Below, piece by piece: positions 11,701-25,100 of a stretch of DNA of 64,000 nt; position 1 is the first letter of the stretch; each line of letters starts with the position of its first letter. The position numbers were made by a program, and so were the translations under genes. The stretch covers positions 46,778,440-46,842,439 of the forward strand of contig OX485807.1 of the NCBI GenBank assembly GCA_950295325.1, in the 5' to 3' direction. This DNA is from Polytrichum commune (taxonomy: Eukaryota; Streptophyta; Polytrichopsida; Polytrichales; Polytrichaceae). Below the pieces are notes generated by a model, which did no database searches, had not been told where the DNA came from, and worked only from the letters and a program-made list of their open reading frames with translations.

Positions 11701-14700
11701 CATAGTCATTCCACATGCGTATATGTATATATATACATTCAAGGTGCGCCATCTAAGCCCAGTAAATAGTTCAAGCTCCCAAGTTCAAAGGGCATGTGTA
11801 GAGTGGACTCGTTGACAAAGTGAACAAGTGGAACTAAGAGGCTCCTTTCCACCAATAGGAATGCTCCTTTCTTCAAGTTCTCAACCTCTTTAGTGTAAAA
11901 GGCACCTGAGCTCCAATTTCCCAAAAGGACTGCCAAACAGACTATGTTATACCAAAGACTTTGGCAAAAATCAAACCTAACCTCTGCTTGCAATACTCTT
12001 AACACACATGTAGAGGAGGAAGCCACAGTTGCAATATAAAATCGACCCTCCATTGCAGCTTTCCAATCTAACTTTGTGAAACCAGAAACCCCAAGTCAAA
12101 GGTTAACCGCAAGTCGTAGCAAGTTCATCATTTTGCTGCACGACACCCGTACGGGTGATGTGTTCTGTGCAAGTTAGAACATTAATTTATCGGCCCTGCA
12201 AAAACTGGACTCAGAATGGGCAGGTATGTTGCACATGCAAACTTCCATTATGTTGGTAGCACTTGCCTTTGACCACTTTGGGATGTCAATTAATGTTAAG
12301 TTGGATTTGACCATTTTAAATTTCACTGTGAGACCTAATCATTTTCAAATTTATGTGGAATTGTGGACCACTACACTGATTATGGTATTTAGTACCACAT
12401 GCATAATAGTGTAACTTACCCTATTTTAAAGCCTACATGAGGTTGCACTAATGATCAACAACTTCAACACCATTAAAATTTAGCGTCATCTCATGACACT
12501 TGGCAAACAAGTGCGTCTATTAATATCTTGGCACATGAGTTTTGTTCAATTATTATGTTATGAGGTGTAAGCTTATGTTACACAATGACCTACAAGTTGA
12601 CTAAAAGTGAACACAAATGACACTTGACATTTGTATGCTCAAAAATAATTCTTCAGTTTACATACTAAAACACAAAATTATAAACTTATATAGATCTCTA
12701 TCTACTACACTAAATGTCATAATGTAAATGTTTTTTGCACTTCAAAAAATTACTTTGTTGACGAATAGCATCATGTTGGCAATTTAACGGATGTGACACT
12801 TTGAGACCCTCAACGCATCTAGTTTAAAAGATTGTTGGCCAACAGTGTTCATGATACTAGAATTCATAAATGGCGTAGTGTAACTTGCTCTAATAATACG
12901 GTGGGTGAAAGAAGGTGTCCCGATACGATATTATCTTGTTTATTTTTTTGCCCGCGCCACCACGACCACGCGATACGGCTCCCATCACATTGATCTGTTG
13001 CAGCAGCTGCTGCAAGTCTGAGATAAGAATATGGACATTGATTTCATGATGCAGAAGCTTCACCTGGTGACCGCTCTGAGAAGCCTTTCATGGCAGGCGT
13101 TGTCTAATTCCGGAGCAGTGTACCCGGAGCCGTACTCCGTGTAAAATACCCAATTATTACGTCGTAACTTCTTCTTCAATGAGCAGCACAGGAGATCCGA
13201 AGCTCGGGCATATTACCCAGCCCCTGGACAGACAGACACACACACACACACAGACATTCATTCATTCATTGGATCGGGTACACTCGACTACTTCGCGGTA
13301 GAAACCCACTTGACTCCTCAGTTCTTTCACACTGTAACTGTAGTTGGGACTAGCAGTTGGTTTCCCGGCTCACATCTCCTTGTCTTGCTGTACTCGGTAC
13401 TTTGCAAACACTATGCACACCAAGTGACTCGCCCACTCAATCCCTTTGCTTGAAAATCCATCCGCCAAAAGGAGCCGCTTGTGCTTGCCCCTCGTAGGAG
13501 GAGGAGTAGTAGTAGTACTGGCTGCCTGCCCTATTTTCCCATCACAGGAAAACCGGCATTCTGAGGGACTGACATAATGAACCTAATTGATCGCCAGAAA
13601 GGAAAATCCATGCTATTTCTCACCACATAGCACTCCACACGTCCCAATGAGAGGTCCATTTGAATTGAAACCTATATATCTACCTTTGTGGAGCTTTCAT
13701 GAAGGCATGTAACCCAATCCGATTGTGGGTACTTCCAACTCCATGGCCATTCAAGTTTCAAGGTCACTGTAGAGATGCAAATATTAACAAAGTTCCAAAC
13801 AAGAAAACCACTCTCTCAGTTAATCTATCACATAAGACCTCTCACTTGCATTCATTATTGAATCCAAAGAACTAACTAAATTTATGTGTGATTATTATTT
13901 TTGTTTGGGTGCACTAAGTCTAATCTCATGGTAACATGTGTCTTTTTATTGGTCAAGCCTTTGCTATGTATTGGATTCTAAATAATGGTGTCCGGTTTTA
14001 AAAGAGATGAGGCTTACATACCTTAGATTTCTCTAGATTAGCCCACCAAATTATTGTTCTGGAGTTTGAAGAACTAAACTACATTTGCATGATTGCGGCA
14101 CTCACCTGCCTGAGATAGTCTGAACTCCAAGTGCTCCAAATTATGAACACGAACTTGATATCATGACAAAACAACTTCCATATCAACAGAGTTGACTCAC
14201 AATCCAAAGACTGAGGTCCATCTCATGTGACCAGCATCATCCACAAAATTTATGGCATTTCAGGGAGCACATCGAAGCATTTGCAATTAAACTAAGAATT
14301 TTTTAAGTCGGACATGGTAGCAATTGGAGAATCGTCATGATTGCTTTCATAAAATTTTGAATGTTAGCTTGGTCGGCCTATCATTCATTCACAAAGGAGG
14401 AGGCATTTCTCCTCTTGTGCCATTAAGGAGGACCATTTAAAAATGCATTTTAAACATAGGGCCTTGACTAGTACTAATATATAAGCATATATCATATTGT
14501 GGTAAGCTGAAGCTCTCAAATTGGGACGTTTCATGTCTATCCTGGGATAATCCGCGAGTAACAACACTTCTCGCCCACCATTTCTTATTGGCCACTCGTT
14601 CAACCATGATCCCAAGAAAGAGTTCTTAGCTTGGCCGTGGACCATGTTAATGGCACATCTGCATAAAGTTTTGGGATGTTGGTGAGTAAGTAGCCTTGAT

Positions 14701-15368
14701 ATTGGTCTTTCGTAAAGTTTCTTGGAAGTCATTCCTTGGACGTTAGATGTTGGCGCATAGTTCAAGCCATTGAAATGCCCTAACAAGACTCAATGGCTTA
14801 AATCTAACATTAAAAGTATGTTCCTCTCTATGAAAGAGAAAGCCTCTTAATACAAGGTTTTTCATCAAGGATTGATACATGCACAAACCTACACGATTGG
14901 TGCAATATTTTCTTAAGCATTATAATATGGATATCATATGAAAATATCTCATAAATATCACTTGAAATTTCTTAAGTAGAATTTTATGTCATAGTTTTGT
15001 TATACATAAGATCAGCTTGTCATGAAATGTTGCAAGAAAGAACTCTCACATGTAACTGAAACCATCACTTGTATCAATATCCTAGTTCTTTATTGGCTAC
15101 GCTCCCACTACACTACGAAAATGTATTGTGGCTAACTTTGACAAGTCATTAAAAATAAATAATTGATCTCATTGTGGTAAGGGTGGATCCAAGTAGGGCC
15201 TCAAGCCTTCACCTTACCCTACTAATAAATAAATAAATCCAACCACATTGGAGCTACCCTTGAACCCCCAACCGGCTTGTGAAGGTCAAGGAAAGACTCT
15301 TATGCGCTTAGGGATTAAACGAGACCTTCTGTACATACTTTTCAAGCTCTACATCAATGGCTTGGGGG
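11701..15368. other. Repeat-type intergenic DNA, no gene recognised
   Basis: Mostly AT-rich. A GC-richer stretch at about 12950-13560 looks low-copy, but I could not find a supported exon in it. A mixed CA and CATT microsatellite occupies 13227-13269. A 14-base perfect palindrome, CACCCGTACGGGTG, is near 12147. Confidence 0.4.
13227..13269. repeat. ACAG/CA/CATT compound microsatellite
   Basis: GACA units pass into a CA tract and then into ATTC/CATT units. Confidence 0.8.
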
Positions 15369-15591
15369 TTTGTAGCATCTATGTAGATTCATCCATTGTG
15401 GATGAAGGGACTCTAGTAAGAACAAGTCTCCTATGGGTGGAAGCCCGATTCATTTTAATGGAATCCCACCAAACTAATTCGGGGTCTACGATACTAATCA
15501 TGCAATTAAATCATCTAAAAATTTCAACGTTATAAAATAATTCATTATGACTTCACCGTCCCAATAGATGAGTTTACATAGACACCACAAA
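15369..15591. mobile_element. MITE-like element with about 30-base inverted ends
   Basis: The left end TTTGTAGCATCTATGTAGAT matches the inverted right end TTTGTGGTGTCTATGTAAAC, and the similarity continues through CATCYATTG. The element is 223 bases with no coding capacity. A related single end lies at 22049. Target-site duplication is not clear, so the superfamily is unassigned. Confidence 0.6.
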
Positions 15592-17047
15592 TAAGAATAC
15601 GTAAACAAAGTATATTGGGGGTTTGCAAATAAAGTGCCTACATTCAAATGCATGTACTAATGAGGCATGGTTTGTCCTTGCACTTTACCGAGTACTCCCG
15701 AGATGAAACACACTACAAAAGGCTTTTCCCATTCTATGATACTTCAAAAGTGGTTTCTCCTCACATATCATGCATGTCCTTAAGTTCAAGCAACAATCCC
15801 AAACTCTTGTGGTCCTATCATCGTATGTGCCTCACCTCACCTTGTATTTCATGTCCCCACACCAACCGGCACTTGCAAGGCATACAATTGTCGTGTGTCA
15901 TAGCGGGAGCTTTGAGTGCAAACACACTTTCACATTGAACTAGAGCTGAAGACCCAAAGTCCTTTCTCCCAGCCAACAATGTCATGCTATCTAAGGATTG
16001 CAATCTTATCATTGTCTCAAATGCGCCAAACTTGAACTTTTTCATGACTTTTAGATCTTTTTATCGCACCTCTAATTACCGCAACAAGTTACATGTGGAC
16101 ATCTTTAAAGTTTTCTTGCTACATTGAGGGATATTCTAGAAATTCTTATAAATGGATACGATCAATGTAAAGTCCTTCTCTACTCTCTTAAATTGGAATT
16201 ATTACACCCTAAGCTTCTTGTCTTCAATGTTTTTGCAAGTATTTCAATATCGTCAATTCATTTTGATCTACACATGACATAATTTAGCAACGCTAGCAAA
16301 TTTTCTTTTCATCATCTAAACAAATGTAGTTTTCTACTAAGATTGAAATCTACTAAATGTTTTGCTTGAAGGCAAAAAAAAGGAGTAAAATTCAACTTCT
16401 CAAAAAGGTTCACTTATGCGGACATATACACACCACGATTCCACCGCACAACTGTTGTCATCCAGAAATCATCAAGTTTGATTCTTCTTCATCATCTTCT
16501 TAAAGCCCACATTGAATGCCCTGGTTGCCCAAATGCCTCCTTCCTACATCCAAAGCTTCCATAGCTTCACTTAACCCAAAATCAAGATGATCTAGTTGCC
16601 TACCCACTAGAGAACCTAACCAATTTTTATCATCTCCGAAGTTTTGTAGATTCATAACCGTGACATTCTCCCCACCACCTTCTTCGAAATCTTCGTTATT
16701 TGCTTCATGTTGGGGTCTTGCACCAAGGTACTCTACAACATGTTTCTCAACTTCTTGAACTCCCCGATCGTACATATTAAGCTTTGCGTATGTGTGCAAC
16801 TTTAGAAGATTATCCATGTCCCATGTATGAAATCATCAATTTCAATAATACAATGTTGCACGTTGTGCTATTGGGGACATTCACGGTTGAGGTACTACTT
16901 TTGGGACAAAGGACTTAAGGACTTTGTCGCATTGATCTTGGTTTTTATCATGATTTACTATTATTTGATCAATAAATTTTACATAAATAAGTAGATAGTT
17001 CATAAGCTTTATCAAGAAATATTATTATTATTATTATTTAATAATCA
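15592..17047. other. AT-rich intergenic DNA
   Basis: An open frame of 105 codons on the minus strand (16500-16817) is acidic and Gly-rich but has no motif I recognise; it could be a fragment of a transposon protein. A tract of ATT units lies at about 17019-17040. Nothing else is seen. Confidence 0.35.
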
Positions 17048-17073
17048 CCCTAAACCCTAAACCCTAAACCCTA
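17048..17073. repeat. Interstitial telomere-like repeat
   Basis: Three CCCTAAA units plus CCCTA, the plant (Arabidopsis-type) telomere unit read on the C-rich strand. Confidence 0.8.
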
Positions 17074-17797
17074 GGCCACATCAGTGGCATTTTTTTGTTG
17101 TTTAGGTGTGCATTGGTGGTCAATTATTTCCTATTATGTATCTTGGTACCTTGGTAAAAGTGTCATGTGTCCATTCATATAAAAAATTTGTCCAATTCTA
17201 ATACTAGACGTTCCTTTTACGTGTGGCCGTGAGTATATGTTTATTTGGACATGTTTGGTGCCACATGTAAAGTTGGGCAATTGCTATTCAATACATATTT
17301 GGTTCTATTGGTACACACTTGAACGATGAGTGTGAGGAAAAAAATTGGGATCGTTTCGATTGATTCTTGTTGTCCTTTTCATTCCTTGATCCTAAGGTGA
17401 ACAATTAAGACAACACTCCTGAATGTCCTTTAAGGAATCAGAAGGATATCTTAGATGACCCTATTCCTTCTAAATTAACTTTGTCAGTGTACTCGATATG
17501 GAGTATGAAATGTAGGTATGATCCAAAATATGCTTCACAATACAAATCTAAGCATACCAAGCATGTGAAGTTATCCAAAAAAGTCCGTTTTCGGTTACAC
17601 GGCCAAAAGTAGTACCCCAACCGTGAATGGCCCCTATTCCATAATGTCACATGCTACACTAATTCTCTATTATCATGCATCCATGTTAACACTAAATAAC
17701 TCCGTGATATCACATGCCATAGGTGTGATACTACAGAGTTTAGGGTGTATTTCCCTTTTCACCACGTCAACCCAAGTTAGGCATTGAATCCCCTAGC

Positions 17798-17883
17798 TGG
17801 GGCGAACCAACCCGTACACTGGTTCCTTGAAGGCAAGGGTTTAAGCATCCAACAAGGAACGAGGGTATGGGTTGGTTTGCCCA
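17798..17883. repeat. Short foldback repeat, copy 1
   Basis: About 85 bases with imperfect inverted arms: GAACCAACCCGTACACTGG on the left, and the inverse of GGTATGGGTTGGTT on the right. A related copy is at 41087-41172, with the same arms and a CATCCAACA motif in the loop. Confidence 0.6.
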
Positions 17884-18020
17884 AATCCAATCCCCTAAGA
17901 TTACAGTCAAACCCCTCATTGCTTACTCAACACCTAGGAGCCTAAACTCGGTTAAACCCTCAAACCCAACTCCATGCACCCAATAAGTTCGGTGAACAAC
18001 TCTAGTACTTTATTGTATTA

Positions 18021-18884
18021 GGGCAACTTCACACACGAGCCAAGCGCCGTGACCATAACATTGTAAGAGCCCTAAACAAAGTGTCCAAAGGCCGTCTCAA
18101 GACACCTCCAAAATGATGTAGTGTGCTCACGGGCCCTCAAGTCTAGCGTGAAGTCATATGTGACCAAGCCCTCAACCAAATGCTATTTCAATGACTTTCT
18201 ACTCATGCAAGGGTCTTCATACATGATTAAAATATAATAAATCAATAGTTAAGAGAATACGAAGTGCATCGGTCTCCCGGTTTTGTGGTAGGCCTACCTC
18301 CAAGAGGTGGTTTTTGAAAATAGTCCGAGTGACTATGGAACATGGTCCATTTGATGCCATGTAGGAATCCATGAAGACTTTACATCCATCTTGCATTCAC
18401 TTACTCTGTTGGTCCCTTAAGCGTAATGTGAAGTGAACTTGGACCGGCTCCGCCATTTCCACCAATGAGAGTGCTTGAAGTGCAACGGTCATAAGAGCAT
18501 CCTCAGTCGGACATGGTGTTCTCCCGGCAACGGTAACTGCCGGGATTAGGGTGCCCGGGGTTCGGGCCAACGGCCTCGCTACCCGTCCCGTTATGGAGCG
18601 GGTCCCGTCAAAAGTACTCCCGCTCTCGGCACTTTTTTCGAGTTTGCAGTGAGAATTTGTCCTCCCGCTACTGTACTGGCATGGGCCACCATGGCATGAG
18701 GAGGATCGAAGCTTGTGTAGAAGCTTGTGTGCCGGGGGCGCTTGCCGGGCGCAGGGCTGGACCCCCCTCCCGCCTCTTCCTCCCTCCCATTCGCCGGGCT
18801 CCCTGCAAACTTTGATGCCGGGAGCGAGTACCTTGTGTGGGCCGAGGATGCTCTAAGCCCTCAATCTTGTATGTGAAGTGGCCC
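18021..18884. mobile_element. Foldback MITE (PIF/Harbinger-like, TTA target site), copy 1, with nested insertion
   Basis: Starts GGGCAACTTCACAC and ends with the inverse, TGTGAAGTGGCCC, flanked on both sides by TTA (18018-18020 and 18885-18887). Two related copies lie at 28708-29210 and 32043-32378. Without the nested element at 18495-18853 and its duplicated TAA it is about 500 bases. No coding sequence. A 3-base TTA duplication fits the PIF/Harbinger group, but the assignment rests only on that and on the ends. Confidence 0.75.
18495..18853. mobile_element. Nested MITE, GAGCATCCTC ends, TAA target site
   Basis: A 359-base GC-rich block inside the larger foldback MITE. The ends are perfect 10-base inverted repeats (GAGCATCCTC / GAGGATGCTC), flanked by TAA at 18492-18494 and 18854-18856. 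The copy of the host MITE at 28708 lacks this block at the matching place (near 29180). TAA duplication with a GAGCATC end is typical of PIF/Harbinger (Tourist-like) MITEs of plants. Confidence 0.8.
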
Positions 18885-20039
18885 TTACGCACACTTAATC
18901 AATGTGAACAAGTAAAGTATCTAAACTAACAAGATACATATTGTGGGTCAATGTAGCATTGCCTTCCTCCATTAGGCCAAGTTGATGTCATATGTTCTTA
19001 TTTAAAGTAAAAAAATAGGGCACAATAACTAATATTAAATTGAACCACTTTACTCAGTCCAAAATCATAACATGTTGAATCGTATGGTATGGTTGGATTC
19101 TCCAATAGAATATGCAAAGATGATAAATTGATGATAGTAAGAAAATTATTAGACTTTCATTAACCATCATTTGCTAATATTAATCACACGTTAAGAAGAT
19201 AGTAAATGGATTGTTTTCAACGTATTTTAGCATCATGGCATTCAAATAATCACTAAGAATACACTTATCTACTATGAGAATTAGATATATTGAAAGTCTA
19301 ATAGCGGATCCACCCTTAATTTTAAGATGATCAAAAAGTTCAAAGTTCAAATTTATGTTTATTTTTACTTAAATAGGAGGCTTCATAAACTAAATGTACA
19401 TTTTTTTCTTCCTAAAGAGCTTCCTATGTGCCTTTACTTTCCAGATAAACTCAATTTTACCTACAAAAATCAATTGGAGGGTTTGGAGTCCCTCAAAAAC
19501 TCAAACTTAAGACTAGTGTGAGGGACACTCTAAATGTATCTCAAGAAATATGAATGTCAAAAATAGTGCTCCAATTTAAGCCTTTTGGAGATTTCAACCT
19601 CTCTAGAGATTTCTAAATGAACTTTTCAAACAAATGTATTGAAGTGTATTGTAGATGTTTTAGTAATGACGTCTTAGGGTATGCACAGTTTGCAAATCAC
19701 TCATAGCACGTGCATTCATAAAGTAATAAACAAACCAAATGTAAACATGTCAAATTTAATTTTGAATTCATATTTACATAGATAATAAGCTTTTGAGAAA
19801 TGGCCTTTCCTAATCATTGAAATTGTAAATACTTTCAATATACATCTATCACAATAGTAAATCGAGGAATTGCAACATTTCCATGAATATTGATTGGATG
19901 GGATCTAAGCCGTTAGGAGGACTTTCTCAACCTCATTTTTGCTTGTTCATGTCGTTTGTTACTGTTTGTTGAACGTTTGAGTCTCTCACTCAAAATCCCT
20001 CAAAACTAAGGCAACAAATTTTTTGGGGTTTTGTGTGTA

Positions 20040-20235
20040 TATAATACGCCTCATTTGGTGGAGAAACAAGCTTGCCAGGCCTGATTAAAGTTTTGGGGTC
20101 CTTTGGAGCTAGCATACTAAACAACAATTTGGCTAACTTAGGAGGGGCCTTGCATGGGAACTCAAGGCCCTTCATAAGGGCTCCAAAAATGGCTCAAAAA
20201 CTTAAAGAATACACCAGTCCCCCCCCCCCCCCCCC
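20040..20235 (-). repeat. Dispersed repeat B, copy 1, ending in a C tract
   Basis: Read on the minus strand it matches 33294-33481: both have a G tract, then TTTGGAGCC/GAGCCATTTTT, then GGGCCTTGAGTTCCC, and finish with a GAGGCGT-TAATATA stretch. Here the end is a run of 17 C at 20219-20235. No coding content; the family is unknown. Confidence 0.6.
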
Positions 20236-21572
20236 ATATACACACACAAAGTAGTGCATTACTCCTCTAGCAATTACAATGTTGCCATACTTTAGTGTGG
20301 GTTACTTGGGGGGTGCACTGGATTTTTGTACTTGTAGTATGTGGGTGCACAGTAGGAGTATTAATTATGACTACTTACAATACATATATGAGGCTAGGGG
20401 TATTCTTTTTTCTTGGCGATGTAGGTATATTATGAGTATATAATGCATTATGAAATATTGGACTTGCACATACAACAAGGGCATACATTTATAGGAGATT
20501 ATAAAAGGTTAGGTAGGGGCTTAAGCTTGAGATAATCATCTAGCAACTACATATTTCATCTAATCTATGAATGGTTTATCCACTATCATCACCTATCACC
20601 AACCCAAAACCCTAGGGTTTGGGGTTTGATCTCAAAGTGATGGAAAGTCTAAAGTAATTGTTAATTAAAATAATCTTGGAAATGATCATGCATTGGCTCC
20701 AATGGCATTCATGATAATTCAACCCAACTTGTACACTTTACATCCAATGGATGAAAGAGCCTTCCACAACTTCATCAAGCAATAAGAAGATATTTTTTGC
20801 CTACAAATATTGAAGGCCTATTTTTTGTAATATTTTTATCCTTGTATACATGTGATATAGAACTATCTTCTATTTTATTCTATGTGGTATACATACATCA
20901 TGCTACTTCTTAGCTATAAATTTGTACATCTATATATTTTTTTGTCTAGCATATATATACACACACACATACATGGGTAGTAAATTGAAGGTAATGCAAA
21001 TACATTATGTGAGTTTTTAGTGAAGGGTCCACCTCTTAGGGTGGGTTATCATCTATAAATAGGTGGTCTACATCACAAACTTTCAAAGGTGATACATGAT
21101 GTAATTGTTATGTTATATTCACACATGATGAGTTACAACACCGTGATCAATGATGTTATACACTTAATAGTGTATTTAATGTCACTTATTATTTGGAGTT
21201 ACTCAATGCTATATTTTTTCTATTAATTTAAATTTCACCAAGTAAAGATGTTAATGTTCCATAATGTCCAAACAACCATTTGGACCTTTGTTGACAAAAA
21301 AATGAGATATACAATAAATAGTCATAGCATTGTGTTTATTCCATATAGCAACACTAAATACAATATTCAGTGTAGTCTTGGGTATTATAATATTGCTAAG
21401 TATCAACATAATGTGGCACACAATAGATGAAATAATTCAATTACCATGACTTAAAATGGAAAACTATGAGAAACACTATGACCATGCACCGTAACCATTT
21501 GAGAAATACTAATCAGAGTAGCCTTTATTTCTACCAATAATCATATTATCAAATTTGGTATTTGACTTCTAA
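20236..21572. other. AT-rich intergenic DNA
   Basis: No gene seen. A short CCCTAGGGTTT palindrome is near 20612, and TA/CA simple sequence is near 20950-20975. Confidence 0.45.
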
Positions 21573-21917
21573 GCCCCGGGCTAGATCACATCTTCATTCG
21601 GTTGGGCCCCGCCTCCTTCATTGCCTGGTCTTCATGCCCGCACATGTGTGGGGACTCTTCCTCGTTGGGAACCAATGTGACAATATCTAGTCAAAATTAC
21701 AAATATTCAAGTTGACATCACTTTCAGTATTCCCAAGTTAATGGATGGAGTTCCTTCACATGCCAAAGGAGCTTGATGGCTTAAGTGACCGGGTGTTGTC
21801 ACATTGGTTCCCAACAGGGAAGAGTTCCCACGTAGGTGCAGGCAAGAAGCCCGGGCAGTGAAGGAGGCGTGGGAGGGGCGGGGCCCAGCCAAATGAAGAT
21901 GTGATCTAGCCCGGGGC
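21573..21917. mobile_element. Long-TIR Mutator-like MITE, copy 1
   Basis: A 345-base palindromic element. The left arm starts GCCCCGGGCTAGATCACATC and the right arm ends with its inverse; the arms stay alike for over 100 bases. The flanks GACTTCTAA and GACGTCTAC agree at seven of nine positions, as expected for an old 9-base Mutator-type target duplication. The second copy at 30447 has a perfect 9-base duplication. Confidence 0.75.
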
Positions 21918-22048
21918 GACGTCTACAAGGTTATCTAAATCTTAGATGCAATTCGCTATTTGATCCATTGTAAAAATGGCATAACTTGACCTCAGGGAGG
22001 ACAGTTGGTATAATTTTTGCTATATACTTGGATTATCAGGGCTAAAAA

Positions 22049-22120
22049 TTTGTGGTGTCTATGTAAACTCATCTATTGCTAAGGTAAAAATGCAGTGAAT
22101 TTATATAATGACATGTAAAT
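22049..22120. repeat. Single-ended relative of the 15369 MITE
   Basis: TTTGTGGTGTCTATGTAAAC followed by TCATCTATTG matches the end of the element at 15369-15591; I find no opposite end nearby. Confidence 0.45.
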
Positions 22121-25100
22121 GGGAGACTGTTCTCTTACGTTGATCATATGTTACGAAGCTTTAGAAAATAGACATCGGTCATTTCTTCTTGCACTATTTT
22201 CAGTGAGCAGTTAAGTTACTGGTCTGTTCTCCAATGACAACAGCATGGTATGTTGATATTTGATGAATAATTTGGCCCTGTACCCTCACTCACTATGCCA
22301 CATGTGAATTATTTGCCACAAAAGGGCAAAGCCGGTTCTCTAAAGCATGACGCCACATCACTTCATTGTCCCCCTTTCTTTCTCTCAATCGACAACTACA
22401 TATAACCGTTCGAACCCCTTTTTCCAAAAAGCCACCATAACTCAAGTGGCCGGCCTAGTGTTGCCTCCTAAACAAATATATAGGGAAAAAAACTGAGCCA
22501 CTAACTTAGAATATTAACCTGCATGTTTTTCACAAGCCTATTTGGGAGTTGGCGTACTTATATACTATATAGTATGCAATATGTACATGTATTGTGTCTT
22601 CAATGCACTTGAGTGGGCTTGAAGGGCCCACCATTCAACTCATAAGGTGGATGGGTCTTAAATGGTTATTTCTTTTTTCCCGACGATCCCACTTCTCCTA
22701 GAATATGAAGCACACGGTTAGTATTAGATTGTCGGCAAATCCAAATTGTGGTCGTAGTCACTTTCCTCATATTTTTTGGAGTTTATATGAATGTTTTATT
22801 CATCATTAGAGTGAAGAGTCTCGTGTTCATCAAATGGTTATATAAGTCTTCCTAATCATGTTGACCATTGAGCTTAGAATAGTTACCATACTTTGAGCAT
22901 GTAGTCCAGTCTCGTTTAACACATGCTTTTTGAGAATCCGTTTTGGGAGCCACGACAAACCACATACCATTCAAGCATGGGTGTCCTGATAAGAAATGTA
23001 ACCAAATATTGAGAGTTGTCTACCTCAATGTGGACATCTGAATTATCATGTGTACATTTCAGAATCACCACATGTTCATCAAAATTCTAAAGTCCACATC
23101 ACATTCCAAAAGGTGTTAGCCAATCACAGAGTGACATGTGTCAGCTTTTGTTTTGTATTTTTGGGCCAAAACAAGGTTTGATAGCATAGCATCGGCCCTA
23201 ACAACGATCTCAATTGGGTCTTAGAATTCCACCAAGTTTTTTGCTCTGTTCCCTGCCTGGTCGAATTTGCTTCATGGGTCGTATTTATTGAATTGTGTAT
23301 TAGCAAACACTTAATTCCCGCCTAATTTATCTCACCTGCACAATGAAGCTAATTAATCTCAACACCTAGTTCAATGAAGTAGGAGTTCTAGTATTTTGCA
23401 TATTCATTTATTGGCTTTGTCCCAAACTTGAAATAGAGGCATTGCAGGAACGTCACTTGAGCATGTATAGGGAGTGGAGAATGAAATGTAGGGTGAATGT
23501 AAAAGAATAGAGAAGTGTAGAGTAGAGTGTGAAATATAGACTAGAGGATAGAGGCATTGTATAGGACAAAACCTCTCGTAGTGAAGCTACTGTGTTTTGT
23601 TTATGACCTTCAAAAATACAATACACCAGGTGGGATGAAAAAAGATGAAAAAAAGCAACAAACTATTTGGCAAGGGTTCTTGGGGTACTTGAGAACCAGA
23701 AGGTGGAAGACCCTCAAAGTGATAGAGGCGGTCTTTTGCTCTACTTCCGGTCTAACCCCATAATATCTTGAAACATTAACTCCTAAGGGGTGACCATGCC
23801 GTACTTTGCGCACGTCATGTATAGTATGCGGCTTGCTATATGGATAGTCCATGGGAGACCTTTATTATGCTAATTTGGTTGAGGATTTTCTTAATGACGA
23901 TCATTGAACATACACACATGATTGCTAATTTGTTGACGTAATGGTCTCCAAGAATTGCGCATGAATTTACGTGTTCAGGATTACGACACGTTGCTAATTT
24001 TTGTCTATTACCACCGCCTCCCAAGTATGTGTGATACTTACTGAAAGCTACGTCCATGATACGAAACTATTTGGCATGTACAAGATAATGTCGGGTACTA
24101 GATGTCAAGTAGTCACATTGATATTGGACCGGTCTATCGCATGATGTCACCATCTGCCTCTACCAATGAGAGGGAAGGCCATTGGGACCGATTTCATCTT
24201 AATTTGCGACTCGTCCTTTTGAGTGCAATAACGCCAATTCTCTTTTGTTTGTAGTATCAATTACGTGATCTTTGAGTACAATACATGTGAAATGCCATCG
24301 CCCCCAACATGTCTGAACATATAACTTGCCCTTGTAAATGAGCATACACATCCAGATTTTCATATTCATTTTACCCAAAAACGACTATGAGGTTCCTTGC
24401 ACATGTGTTTGCAAACTTCCTTTGTTGAGCTATTATTACAAATACAAACGTCACCACTCACATGGCGCAAAATACGAAACTACAAAACCACTTCTGGGTT
24501 TGCCGATCCTTTAGGAATCAATGTCGGTTTGGTTAGACATGCTTGGGTTTTACCTCACCCTTCTTGCGGTTTCGTGAAGAGAGTCACCCCTCACTCTATC
24601 TCCACGTCTTAGTGCTCTTGTTGCGTTTTTTCGGCAATGGATTGAAGTGTTACATTCGTCATTAAAAATTCTTAGAAAAATCCCTCTGTCCACGTTCAAG
24701 GTGTATTCACCAAAGCCTCAGTTCCTTGGTGGCACGGCCTACACAACCCTTTGTACTGGGGATTTTTGTTACTGAACAATCGAGGGAATCATTGAAGCTT
24801 TGTCTGTTAGGGCCAAAAGCTGTGGCACAACTCCTCCTCGTAAAACCACCTCCTCCTACACGACGTCATTCACCAAACATAAGTTAGGAGCCTGGGGAAG
24901 AAGCATGATGGCAACTGGGCAACCTCGGGATCCTCACACTGCCCACACAATGGAGAACCGACGGCAACTTGCACATGAACCGGTGTCAAGTTTGAGAAGG
25001 AAATAACGGGTTGGAGTCCAAGACTGCGGGAAAATCCAACCCATCATTTGGGAGAGGAATTTGGAAGAATATACCTCAATTTAATACACCAAAAACCGAA

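Noticed and set aside
13031-13144. A 37-codon plus-strand frame beginning MDIDFMMQKLH in GC-richer DNA
   Set aside because: No motif, splice partner or signal sequence; length is within chance.
16500-16817. Minus-strand frame of 105 codons with acidic, Gly-rich text
   Set aside because: Possibly a transposon protein piece, but I recognise no motif and see no partner exons.
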